From positions 2,755-20,574 of the forward strand of contig JAAAUF010000718.1 of NCBI GenBank assembly GCA_015499985.1: a DNA stretch of 17,820 nucleotides. Reading direction: 5' to 3'. Shown here in pieces: positions 1-11,800 of the stretch. The translations under genes were made by a program, and so were the position numbers. The stretch comes from Haplosporangium gracile (Eukaryota > Mortierellomycota > Mortierellomycetes > Mortierellales > Mortierellaceae). Each line of letters starts with the position of its first letter. Positions within the stretch are counted from its first letter, which is position 1. Under the pieces are notes generated by a model. That model did no database searches, had not been told where the DNA came from, and worked only from the letters and a program-made list of their open reading frames with translations.

Positions 1-1118
1 TCATGTCGCCTCCGAGAATCAACTGCGTCCTGGGCCCGAACTGGGTCTATTACACGCAAACAAAGAGTCACCTTTGTCAGCGCCCATTAAGACGTAAGAC
101 ATGATCATCTCAAGTAATGTTTTCAGATCCTTATGCTGACGTCTTACTAAGAAAGAGTTCTTCATATACAGCTGACTGATCTCGGTTCGCTCCAAGGAGT
201 CAATAATGGTAGGTGTTCGCTGCTTCTTGGTAGAGGCGCGTCCAAAGGGTGAAATGGGTGGTGGCTGGTAATACTCAAAGACTCTGGTAGCATCCACATG
301 AATAGTAATGTCGTTCTTTGATCGGACCAAATTCTCCAGTTCCAATTGCTGCTGCTCCTTGGCCAAGCGCGCATAGTCATCCATCGTCTATGTCAATATA
401 ATACAGGTAATCATGTCAGAAGTGTTGTAGGTGATCTGCATTGTTGTATCCTGGTATTGAATGACACTCGCCAAGAGAAAAGAGCGCCTACCTCCTGAGG
501 TGTTTTGACTTTGTGACCAATGTCCCATTTCGAAGCAGCTCCATTGTCTCCGTGCTGGTCGTACTCAGCCCGCTGCTTAGGATTGTTCAATACTAAATCG
601 CCAATGAAAATATAAGACGCATAGTTAGCACTGGAGTTACACTCCTCCGAAGCCAAGGCAAGATGATACAACAGCATATTTTAGCGAGACCTATTTACCG
701 TCAAAGGCCTCCTTGATGATACGGAGCTTTGCTGCTGCAGAGCTTTTAAGAACTGGGTCGCTGTGCTTCTCGGGATCAAAGACTTCACTCATTCGCCTGT
801 ATGCCTCCTTGATCTCCTCAGTTGACGCCTATCGAGCATGTATCGAACAAAGAACGATGAGGGTGGTGAATTGGAGGCAGATTGAGTGGCGTCGATAGCC
901 TTTTTCTACTGCAAGTTCGGAAGAGGAGAAAGAAAAAGAGAGGGCTGCCGTACGAATTTGGAGACGTTGAGGACAGCATAGTGATTGGTTTCTGTTGGGG
1001 GGCGAGATTCGACATTGGTAAGGGGGTCATCGGGATCGTTGATGAGTCCGCTGTTAGCAAAGAAGTTCTCAGCAGGCATCGTCTTGTCCTCGAAGGTGAT
1101 GTCGTCCATGATCGACAT
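1..1118 (-). CDS. DNAJC11-like J-domain protein, 3' part outside window
   Basis: Five exons are visible: 954-1118, 699-828, 492-592, 148-387 and 1-46. All introns are GT-AG and the frame is continuous; the gene continues past position 1. About 227 residues are seen. A J domain spans roughly residues 45-115 (starts NHYAVLNVSKF, helix IKEAYRRMSEVF, ends with NNPKQRAEYDQHG). It is followed by a charged helix (DDYARLAKEQQQLELENLV) and a segment starting ITIHVDATRVFEYY, which matches the order in animal DNAJC11. In that family the C-terminal half, missing here, follows a beta-rich region, and the proteins act at mitochondria with the MICOS/SAM bridging complex. The HPD motif that activates Hsp70 reads Asp-Pro-Glu (FDPEKH). 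The start at 1118 gives MSIM; a second Met lies at 1109. The end of exon 4 at a GTAAGA donor was chosen because it joins to TQFGPRTQLILGG in the family-like frame. Family assignment is good; exact exon edges are inferred. Confidence 0.82.
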
Positions 1119-1384
1119 TTTGTTGGGCTTTTATTCCTTTCACTGGTCTTCCGGATGGATGCGAAGGGAACTGAAGAAACGAAAAAGAAGGGAAGTCAGA
1201 TGGTGAGTTCTCAACATAGGAAAATTAGGACCGCACCTCAGGAAATTGCCATAACGGGACGGTGTGAGAAGAATAAATTGTTGGTTTGCCACCAATTTTG
1301 CATTTTTATTTGACGAACGAGCGATAAATGTGGAGGACGAGCGTGTTTACACCAAGATATGGGGCTATGGTGTCGAAGCACTGT
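1119..1384 (-). promoter_or_regulatory. DNAJC11 5' flank / YbjQ-like gene 3' flank
   Basis: This 266-bp spacer lies between the stop of the upstream YbjQ-like gene and the DNAJC11 start codon, both on the minus strand. It must hold the 3' end of one transcript and the promoter of the other. I see no convincing TATA box. The stretch is repeated, with divergence, at 3129-3395. Confidence 0.5.
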
Positions 1385-2354
1385 TTAGTACTTCTGAGGG
1401 GCCTGGCTGGGGACAAGGGTGACCGCAGTGCCATAGCACATAACCTCAGTCATTTCCTATACATCATTCACGAAAAAGAAACAAAAAACAAGACAGCCAT
1501 TAGCATTGAATACAACAACCCATACCAAGCCGATCTTATCAGCACGGATACGGTAATTCACCTCTGCAATTTCTTGGCCAGTGAACTGAACGCCAATGAC
1601 AGCTATAGTAGTAAGAGGAGAAAACATAACAGTTTTTAGCAACCAAAAGAAGGCACTCTTGCAAACAACGGTGTTCTTCAATACAAATCTCCTTCTTACC
1701 ATTGCCTCCGACAGCGGCGGCGTGCTCGAGCAGGCGGATAAAGGCGGTCTCACGAGCCTTTTCAGCCGTCTCGATGTACACCGAGTTCTCTCCTCCTCCC
1801 AAGGATGCGAAGGCGCCAAAGACAGCTTTCCCGACCTATTTAACCAGTGTGTGTATGTTTGCCAGGTCAGTATTGTTTTTGTGTGCCACATTAGACTCAA
1901 AGCTCTCGTTACTTTCCCTCACACAGCAAAGTTCAACAGCCTACTATACATACGTTGGGTGTGCGGACAGTCAGGCTGAAGAAAGGAGGAGTTTTCATGA
2001 GAAAGTAAAAAAAGGAAAGAGTTAGATTTTGAACATGTGTTGAGGGATGGTTGTACAAAATGAAGCAGGGTGAACACGAGACAGTGCACTGGTATGGCTA
2101 CCCTCGAACAACACCATAGCTTTGGGAGATGGTATATCCGGGAAACTTGAATCTATTGAACGTCAGGTCAGATCACGGTCGAATAAGACTTTGTCAGCTC
2201 TTTTTTTTTTTTGTTTTCATTGTAAGGTAAACTTTTGCATCCTTTTTACAATGGCAACTACAACAAATTACAACTTTTTTCATGTCACATACGCGGTGGT
2301 GGTGAAGCGGCGGTCGACAGCGCGAACGGGCTGGTTTTGCGCTTGATTCTTCAT
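1385..2354 (-). CDS. YbjQ/UPF0145-family small protein, intact copy
   Basis: Six exons give 127 residues: 2293-2354, 2102-2152, 1954-1975, 1700-1835, 1562-1602 and 1385-1456. All introns are GT-AG and phases agree. The protein follows the bacterial YbjQ pattern: RRFTTTAFKFPGY (residues 15-27), GVVRGLTVR (34-42), the helix AEKARETAFIRLLEHAAAVG (69-88), GGNAVIGVQF (88-97) and the closing strand MCYGTAVTLV (110-119). The KAREtAF helix, the (G)A-x-A-V-x-G-V strand and the GTAV strand are family hallmarks. YbjQ proteins are described as putative heavy-metal-binding, oligomeric proteins, but their function is not established. Exon 3 is only 22 nt and is confirmed by conservation in the second copy. 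The start at 2354 is the only ATG in frame with exon 1. No signal peptide or membrane segment is present, so a cytosolic protein is likely. Confidence 0.87.
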
Positions 2355-2966
2355 ACTTGTGATGGGTAAGTGGGTAGAAATGGATTGGAAGTGGTTTATG
2401 GAGAAAAAGGCCAAGTGTTGTTGGAAAAAGATATAAAAAAAAGGGGCCACAGGGGCGGCCTTTTAACCAGTCAACCAAGTCGGAGCCCGCGGGTCATGCA
2501 ACGACTGGTGATGGTGTAGAAACGCAGGCTGTTTCTGTAGTGAAACGCCTCCATTGATTGACGGCGAAAGAAGGCATACTAATAGTAGGCTGTCGTGCGC
2601 TAGGAAAGCCTATCCGATCAATAAATCCGCCGCTGCTGCCGCTTTTCAACTTTCCCTCTGCAAAGGCAAATAGGATGGTGACCAACAGCCTATGACAGTG
2701 AAAAAATCTAGTTCAACAGCCTTGAATGTCTCATGCTTATTTCTACTATGGCTGGAGTGGGCTGAAGCACACAGGATATTTCTGCACTTTCATTATGGCA
2801 TTACCGCGGAAAAGGTCATTATTACTGTAGAAAAAGCAATGCATGTTTGTATTTTGTATGCGAATAAAGGTTCAATTATGTCAGAAGGATGATGGTATTA
2901 GAGAGGGAGGAGGAGAGAAAGTGCGTATCTATGCAAGAAGGGTAAGAGACTTGACAGTATTCCGGA
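2355..2966 (-). promoter_or_regulatory. Upstream flank of the intact YbjQ-like gene
   Basis: There is no gene here. The stretch is homologous to 4358-5067, the spacer between ATP sulfurylase and the decayed YbjQ copy. It therefore represents an old ATP sulfurylase 3' flank plus the YbjQ promoter. A TTTATATC element on the minus strand (2430-2437), about 75 bp before the ATG, is a weak TATA candidate; copy 2 has lost it. Confidence 0.45.
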
Positions 2967-3095
2967 TTAGACATCACCAAAGCACCCATTAACAAGACAA
3001 TGCAGCAGACAATCCGGGCAACGCTCTCAGTGGAGGGATCGACAACCAACTCGGCGTTCTTGGGAACCTCATAGAGATTATCAATACCAGCGAAG
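2967..3095 (-). pseudogene. Truncated duplicate of the ATP sulfurylase 3' end
   Basis: On the minus strand this reads [20 protein letters not shown] and onward, matching the end of the intact gene at 5068-5205 ([20 protein letters not shown]). The equivalent of the stop codon is at 2967-2969. A deletion of about 10 bases near 2985-2992 shifts the frame relative to the true C-terminus. Replacements such as Arg-Arg to Cys-Cys occur just before it. There is no upstream coding sequence: homology stops at about 3095, where the tandem duplication joins the copied DNAJC11 5' region. This is a breakpoint remnant, not a gene. Confidence 0.9.
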
Positions 3096-3395
3096 AAAGT
3101 AAAAGATGGTGTTTTTCACGATCGACATTGCTGGACTGTATTTCTTTCCACTGGTTTTCCGGATGAATGCAAAAAGGGAATGAAGAAGGAGCGAAAAAAA
3201 GACAAAGCGTCAGATAGTGAGTTTTCTTCATGGAAGAAATTGTGAGAGCAACTCACTCAGCAAATTGCCATAGTAGGACGGGTGTGTAAAAAATGAGTAT
3301 GTGGGGTTGCCACCAATTTCGACTTTTTATTATCTTGGAGGTGAGGATGAAAAGACTTTGCATATAGATATAGTGCGATCGTGTCAGAGCACTGT
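3096..3395 (-). promoter_or_regulatory. Duplication junction and second copy of the DNAJC11 5' flank
   Basis: Between 3096 and 3118 the ATP sulfurylase homology ends and homology to the DNAJC11 start region begins. The first three DNAJC11 codons (ATG TCG ATC, minus strand from 3128) are kept. The next codon is GTG, and a new frame of 15 codons ends in TGA at 3081-3083. Positions 3129-3395 match the DNAJC11 upstream flank at 1119-1384. If this promoter copy still works, it would transcribe into the dead ATP sulfurylase tail. Confidence 0.75.
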
Positions 3396-4357
3396 TTAGT
3401 ATTTTTGAAAGCCCTTTGACTGGGAACAAGGGTGATCGCAGTGCCATAGCGCATAATCTCAGTCATTTCCTACACAATATCATTAACGAAAAAGAAAGAA
3501 AATAACAACTATTAGTATTGAGAACAACATAAAACGTACAACCACACCAAGTCGATCATGTTAAGATGCTCAGGTCACCTCTGAAATCTCTTGGCCAGTG
3601 AATTGGACTCTAATGAAAGCTATACAACAAGCGGAAAGGAAAAAATAATATACATTAGTGGACCATTTAAGAAGATAGACTGCAAACGGAAGTACTCGAC
3701 GCAAATTGCCTTCTTACCATTGCCTTCGACAGCGGCGGCGTGCTCGAGCAGGCGGATAAAGGCGGTCTCACGAGCCTTCTTAGTCGTCTCGATGTACACC
3801 GAGCTCTCTCCTCCTCCCAAGAATGCAAGGGCACTAAAGACGGCTTTCTCGAGCTATTTAACCAGTGTGTGTGTATGGTTGTGTGTGTGTGTGTGTGTGT
3901 GTGTAAACAACCAGGTCAGTATTAAACTCGCAGCTTTCATTATTTTTTCTCACACGACAAAGCTCAACAGCTCTACGTACGTCAGGTGCGCGAACAGTCA
4001 GGCTGAAGGGATAAGGTTTCTTGAAGAAAAAGAAACGTTAGATTATGAACATATGTTGGTTGGTTGCACAAATAGGACAAAGTGGAAAAGAAACAGTATC
4101 CTGGTATGTTTACCCTCGAACTACATCATGGCTTTGAGAGATGATGTATCCGGGCAACTTGAATATATCGAGTATCAAGTCAAGTCAACGTCAGTACGTC
4201 CTTGTCAATTAACTTTTCTTTTATTGACGGTGTAAAACTGTGAATTCTTTAACAGCTGCAACTGTAACAATAGCAACCCTTGTCACATCACTTACGCGGT
4301 GGTGCTAAAGCAGCGGTCGACAGCGCGGACGAGCAGATTTTGCAATTAATTCTTCAT
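3396..4357 (-). pseudogene. YbjQ/UPF0145-family gene, decayed second copy
   Basis: All six exons of the 1385-2354 gene can be traced: 4296-4357, 4114-4164, 3981-4002, 3718-3853, 3579-3619 and 3396-3469. Three lesions are seen. Codon 4 is TAA (4346-4348; CAA in the intact copy). The AG acceptor before exon 2 is changed to AT (4165). The last exon has two extra bases, which shift the frame so that the original TAA is missed. Conserved glycines are also replaced, for example GVVRG to DVVRG, VGKAVFGAF to LEKAVFSAL and VIGVQ to FIRVQ. Each exon length except the last is unchanged. Expression of a shortened protein from a later start cannot be fully excluded, but the damaged acceptor and C-terminus make a working product unlikely. 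Confidence 0.88.
3881..3904. repeat. (GT)12 microsatellite
   Basis: A pure run of 12 GT units, preceded by an imperfect GT stretch from about 3865. It lies in intron 3 of the decayed YbjQ copy. The matching intron in the intact copy has only a short gtgtgt run (1847-1854), so the expansion followed the duplication. Confidence 0.95.
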
Positions 4358-5067
4358 CATTTGTGTTGGGTAATGTAGGCGAAAGTGGGTGAAAGTGGAG
4401 CTCAAAACAGGAAGGTCAGGCGTTGTTGATAAAGATGAGGAAAAAAAAGTAACAAAATTGACTGAAAGGTATTGCCTTTTAACCAGTCCAGCCAGATCGG
4501 CTCAAATCGACTGAAAAGTGTTGCCTTCTTTCCAGTTCAACCAGATCGGCGCCTGCGGCTCATGCAACAAACTTGAAATGGCAATAAAAACACAGGCTTT
4601 TTCTGTGGCGAAACACGTCGTCTATTTAGCAGGCATTGAGAGGAAGCATACGCATAGTAACATATCGTGCACTAAGCAAACCTACCCCGATCGAGGAAAC
4701 CCGTCGTGGCCGCGGTTTTTGGATTTAGGTCTCTTCAAGAAGTACAGGGCCCTGAGGGCAGTAGGGAGCGGCTCTGGCAGCCCTTAGTCCGTAAAAAAGA
4801 ATCTACCCCACCAGCTCAGCATGCCTCATGTTTATTTCTAGTGTGGCTGGAGCAGGCTGAAGCAAACAGGACATTTCTTACGGAATTTTTATTATGGCGT
4901 TGCCACGGAGAAAGTATTACTCAAAAAAACCTATACATGTTTATTTTGTATGTGAATGAAGGTTCGACTATGCTACAAGGATGATGGTATTAGAGGGGAG
5001 GAGAGAAAGTGCGTTGTGTGTCTATACAAGGCTAAGAGACTTGAATTTTTTGTGCAGTGTCCCGGAT
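4358..5067 (-). other. Spacer between ATP sulfurylase and the decayed YbjQ copy
   Basis: This 710-bp stretch is homologous to 2355-2966 in copy 1. It should include the ATP sulfurylase 3' untranslated region and terminator, and the former promoter of the decayed gene. I see no coding sequence that is conserved between the two copies, so the short open frames here are not supported as genes. Confidence 0.6.
4461..4558. repeat. Two tandem 49-bp units
   Basis: The units are 4461-4509 and 4510-4558. Both start actgaaa and share the cores ttgcctt, ccag and ccagatcggc. Copy 1 of the large duplication has only one version (around 2456-2490, ccttttaaccagtcaacc), so this local duplication is specific to copy 2. 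Confidence 0.75.
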
Positions 5068-7253
<2,186 letters not shown>

Positions 7254-8682
7254 CTTCGGAGCAGATCAAAAGGACACAAAAGAAGAGGAGATCGATTAGA
7301 AATGTTATCCACCTTGAATGTTGTTGTTTGTCAATGGCGAACTTGTTGCTGTCGTTTGTCCCTGGGTGGTGCGAGTTGTATCGGACGGATGGCATCATTT
7401 TCGGTGCTTCTTGGGCTTTTTTATTATTGGCCCCTTCGCACTTCACAGTGTCCGATAGTGAGTTTTTTTCCTTTGCAACATGTAGTCTGCCTGTAGCTTT
7501 GTCCTTTCGTTATTCCATCGTGAACAACAATAACAAATCCAGCGAATGAGCGTCAAGGATGCGGCTGCTGAGTAAGGGAGGCCACGCAGCAGCAGTAGCA
7601 TACAACAAAGAGGACCAATTCGACGATGGATGGCGCGACTTGTAAAAAAAAAGCGCCTGTGACTGCCCTGGATCACATCATTTTATCCTTTTTGCGCAAA
7701 TAATCTTACCAGTATGTGACTGTTACACAGGGTCCTAATTCATAGTTCAAAGGAAAGGAAAAGGCTAAGACAAAGGAGTGTGCCTGTATTCACCAGAAAA
7801 AAATAAGAGAATAGGGTAGTCGTCCATTGGCAATTGGCCACACCAAAGCAAGGAAGGAAGGAGGAAAGGAAGGAAGGGAGAAAGGAACAAAGAGCCGCCT
7901 TTCCCCTTCTTTTTTCCTCTTCTATTCTTTCAGCATATTTTTATTAAATGGAGCTCGATCTTATTTTTCATCATCATCCTGCTCGCATGGACCATCATCC
8001 CCTAGCCCTAGTCAAACCACGCTCTTCTATTCCTTCTGCATCTGCGCCTCCATCTCGTGCCTCAATTGCTCAATCGCATACCCTTCTCACATAATATATG
8101 CAATGTACCAGCGGCGGCAACGAGACGATGGTAGGCGCATGGCTCGACTCCTATCCTTCAACACTCTGCCTTCCTAGACTACAGTAGTCGGCCTTGCTTC
8201 ACGTCAATAGCAGCATAGTCCCTGAATGTTGTGTTTATTAAACTAAGACTAAAACTAGCCTTGATCGCCATATGGTGTGGCCTAGTCAGGATATACTATA
8301 GACAGAGATGAAGACGTCCTCACCAGGTAATAGCCATGGACCATGTATGCCCTTGTCAGCTCCTCGACTGAGAATAACAACAGGACACACATGACATTGC
8401 TATTCCTCTCTGAAAGAAAATAGCTAGATACCCTTGTCTGACGAGGGCACCACTCTAAAATGAAAAAGAGGGGTGAGCTTTGACCACCAGTTAAGCTTAA
8501 AGTGAACCATGGCACGCTGCAGCGATGAATGAATATTAACCAATGACGCACTAATATCGTAACGGCAGCCTGTCCTGCTTTGGGATAACCCCCAGGTCGA
8601 TGGCGATCATCAACACCATCATCATTGCATGGGTGCTAACTAACGCTAGTCTTAATAAAAACGACGTTCATCCTCTTCGTCG
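7254..8682. other. Gene-free divergent intergenic region
   Basis: About 1.4 kb between two divergent genes. It holds a purine-rich stretch with GGAAGGAA units (7850-7890), CT-rich patches and a possible short hairpin around 7563-7597 (GCTGCTG / CAGCAGC). Open frames here are short, biased in composition and show no recognisable domain. I see no tRNA or other RNA gene. Confidence 0.6.
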
Positions 8683-8780
8683 CATTTTTTGCTTCATTTT
8701 TTGCTTCATTTTTCGCCCGTTCGCTACTTTCACTCATTCACTCTTTCATTCATTCACTTTCACTTTCACATTCACTTTAC
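8683..8780 (+). repeat. Pyrimidine-rich simple repeats before the glucosyltransferase gene
   Basis: Positions 8683-8706 are two exact copies of cattttttgctt, with a partial third to about 8715. Positions 8722-8780 are rich in TTTCA(C/T)T units. This C/T-rich tract ends about 90 bp before the start codon at 8873 and probably belongs to the promoter or leader of that gene. Confidence 0.7.
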
Positions 8781-8872
8781 ACAAACCCATCACTTCCATC
8801 ACCACCAACACTCTCATACTCGTACTTACTACCTAATACCCCTAATTCCGTAATAACCCTCATATTAAAACA

Positions 8873-11800
8873 ATGGTTTTCGCCGACAAACTCGCCGTGC
8901 CACCCACAAGCGGGTCAGCACTGCTCCAGCTATTCACCGCGGCCTTTCGCTCGGTATGTTTGTTGGTCATACTGGAAGTCAACAATTCATGCCTCGACTA
9001 CTACTCATTAATTCCTGTCTCCCACATCATCATTCATTGTCCTTTTTCATACATAGGGCGATGTTGACTCGGACTCTGACAACGAGGCTGATACCTCTCG
9101 GCAGCTTGGTAAGGCAAAAAATAAAGTGGTGCATTGCCTCTCGTTTGTTTACACTACCCACAGGGGTCAATTGTCCCTCTAGCCCCAAAGTTACCGAGGT
9201 TTTGGCAGAGATCTGTGCTCTCACACATATCGTGTCCTTTTGTTTGTACGTTTCATTGATGGTAGGGCCTAAAATTGACACAGATATCGCCCAGCAGCAA
9301 CATCAAAACGACAGAGACAAGACCTGCCCTCGACCCCACGATACTTCGCCAATCAGCAAGACTCACCTCGAAGACTCGACTACAGGAACTACCACACAAG
9401 GTGTCCAGAGTGGCCTCTCTTTTGGCTCTGTCGAGGACAAGAAGGATGTTGCGAACAAGTTACAATCCGCATTCGGCTACTCGAAGGACGAGGAACTTAT
9501 TGGAGGTACGCGAAGCCCTTTAATTTTACATATGTCATCGTTATGGGTCCATCGAACGAAATGTATTTTTATCGCTCTCACTGGCAATGACGACAATGCC
9601 AACCAGGACTAACCAAGATTGTTCATTTCTCCTCATGTGCAGAGTACTCCTGTTGGTTGGCGCGGTCCCTCTTGTTGCCTGGATACCTTTACATCACCAC
9701 CCACCATGTCTGCTTCTACGCCAACCTTCCCAGCAACCATGTACGTGATGTGGAAGTTATTTTTTCGAAGGCACAGTCTCTTTTTTTTTTTTTTTGGGCA
9801 AAAGCCCACTGACCGATTACTTCTTATTATGTAGGACGTAGTGCAAAAGGAGGGCTTCTTTTCCAAAAAGTCAACAAAAACAACCAAATTCAACCGCTAC
9901 TGGTTCATCCTCAAGAATGATGTCTTGAGCTACTACTCAGACCAGTCGGTAAGGATTCTTTCACCTCAGTTGACTACTGTCTTTGATCAACATACTCGGC
10001 AACTGTCCCGCCTAACTCGTATTCCTGTTTTGCTGTCCATAGGAGGTCTATTATCCAATCAAGACAATCGACCTGAAAGGCGCTCTGTCTGCAGAACCTT
10101 CTCTCAGGAATGAACTAGCTTTTTACATCCACACTCCCACCCGTCGCATCAAGTTCAAAACAGACTCGGAGCTCGCTCGTGCAGACTGGGTCAAAGCGAT
10201 CCAAAAGTCTATCTTTCATGCCAAAATGAACGAGGACAATGTCAAGGTGAATTGCGCTCCTTTTTTACAAATTTGTATTCTTCACAATTGTAGAAAACTC
10301 AAGTGAGACTAATGTACTTCTCGCTTTTACCTTTTTTTAGATCTCGATCCCTCTCTCGTATGTAACAGACATCGAAATAAACCCGACCTCGTTCGTTGAC
10401 ACCATTCAGCTCACAGTCAAGGACGCTGATGGCGCTGAAGATGAGGTAAGGCGCGCGGTTGCATTGGATTCGAGCGTTGTGTTTTACACTGTGGACACAA
10501 AAAAATAAGAAGCACGACTTGACTAACCCTTTCTTTCTTTTTTTCTTCGTAGTTCTTCTTCACGTACTTTGATGATACGCAAGGAACATTGGCTCTGCTC
10601 AGGACACAGGTGGAGGAATCTAAACAAGCAGAGACAGAGAAGCATCTCAAGTTGTATAACAGCACATCCCCTGGAGCTGACGGTACCCGAAAGTCCCTTC
10701 AGGACGAATCGCCCCAGGGACCTCTCGCATCCTCCATCTCTGGATCTAATCAAGTTCCCTCACAGTCATCGATGCTTGGGACAGTTTCAAAACTTAATCC
10801 TCTCCGTTACTTCCAGACTGCAAGTGCTGGTGAAGGAGACGACTCTGTCAACAAGGGACTCTCTCCTTTTTCATTCTTTGGGGCATCCTCGACAACAACT
10901 GATCAGTCCCTGGAACAGGACTCGGACGACGAAGGCGATATTGACCTGGACAACCAAGAGCAAGAGACGTTTAGGAAAGAGTTTTCTCTCCCTGAGGGTG
11001 AGGCTATAGGAGAGGTGGTCCCGGGATATCTCTTAAGGTACCTCCCTCTCTATGGCAAGGTGTACCTCTCAGACAACTATATCTGCTTTCGATCGACTGT
11101 CTACGGGACCAGCACCAAAGTTATTGTTCCACTGTCTGATATTGTCCATGTCGACAAGCACCACGGTACTCGCTTCTACTTTCATGGACTAGGCATGTTT
11201 ACCAAGAGTGACGAGGAAATCTTTCTCGAATTCTCTAGTCGCGATACCCGCAACTCGATTCTTGCCGGTCTACACGATCGCATCACACCGGAGGCCCAGG
11301 AGAGACGGAAGCAACACCATGTCCAAGCTGCCATCGACTCTCCCTCTGTCCAGCTGGATGACCCGATGGAGTCTCGTGTCCTAGACTCGTTGCAGTATCA
11401 GGATCAACCCGTGTCACTAGCAGCCCACCCAGGATTCAAGCCCTCTCGCCCCCTCCATATCACCTGCCTCACGATTGGCAGCCGAGGCGATGTGCAGCCA
11501 TATATTGCGTTCTGCAAGCGACTGATGCAGGATGGCCACTCTTGTCGCATTGCCACGCACGGAGAATACAAGGACTGGATTGAGAGTCATGGTATCGAAT
11601 TTGGTCATGTTGGGGTAAGATTAAGATAAATAACAAAAAAAAAGTTACCGAAAAAAGCAGCCTTTTTTTGTGCCCTGTGCTCTGTATTGATATGCATACT
11701 AATCGCTCTCCCTCTCCTTCTCCCTTTCTTTTTTTCTGTAGGGTGATCCAGGGGAGCTGATTGAACTGTGTGTCGAGAACGGCATGTTCACGGTGTCGTT

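Larger units (their letters stand above)
1110..3095. repeat. Copy 1 of a ~2-kb direct tandem duplication
   Basis: This segment aligns end to end with 3119-5205 in the same orientation. It contains, in plus order, the DNAJC11 start codon and 5' flank, the intact YbjQ-like gene, its upstream flank and the last part of an ATP sulfurylase reading frame. Similarity is clear in exons, introns and flanks, with many substitutions and small indels, so the duplication is not recent. Examples of anchors are the shared block starting ccttcttaccattgcct (1691 and 3709) and the block ggatgatggtattagag (2887 and 4979). Confidence 0.9.

Noticed and set aside
2989..3231. 80-codon open frame on the minus strand across the duplication junction
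   Set aside because: It joins promoter-derived sequence to the ATP sulfurylase remnant in a wrong frame; a chance product of the breakpoint.
3591..4235. 214-codon open frame on the plus strand
   Set aside because: It is antisense to the decayed YbjQ-like copy, crosses its introns and the GT microsatellite, and is not kept as one frame in the other copy.
7827..8177. 116-codon open frame on the plus strand
   Set aside because: Composition follows a purine tract then a pyrimidine tract; no domain and no plausible exon structure.
8250..8330. Possible tRNA-like A-box (gtggcctagtcagga)
   Set aside because: No matching B-box or acceptor stem within a tRNA length; no cloverleaf can be drawn.
8600..8836. 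78-codon open frame rich in Phe/Thr/His
   Set aside because: It reads through the TTTCAC-type simple repeat before the glucosyltransferase gene, so its residues reflect the repeat.
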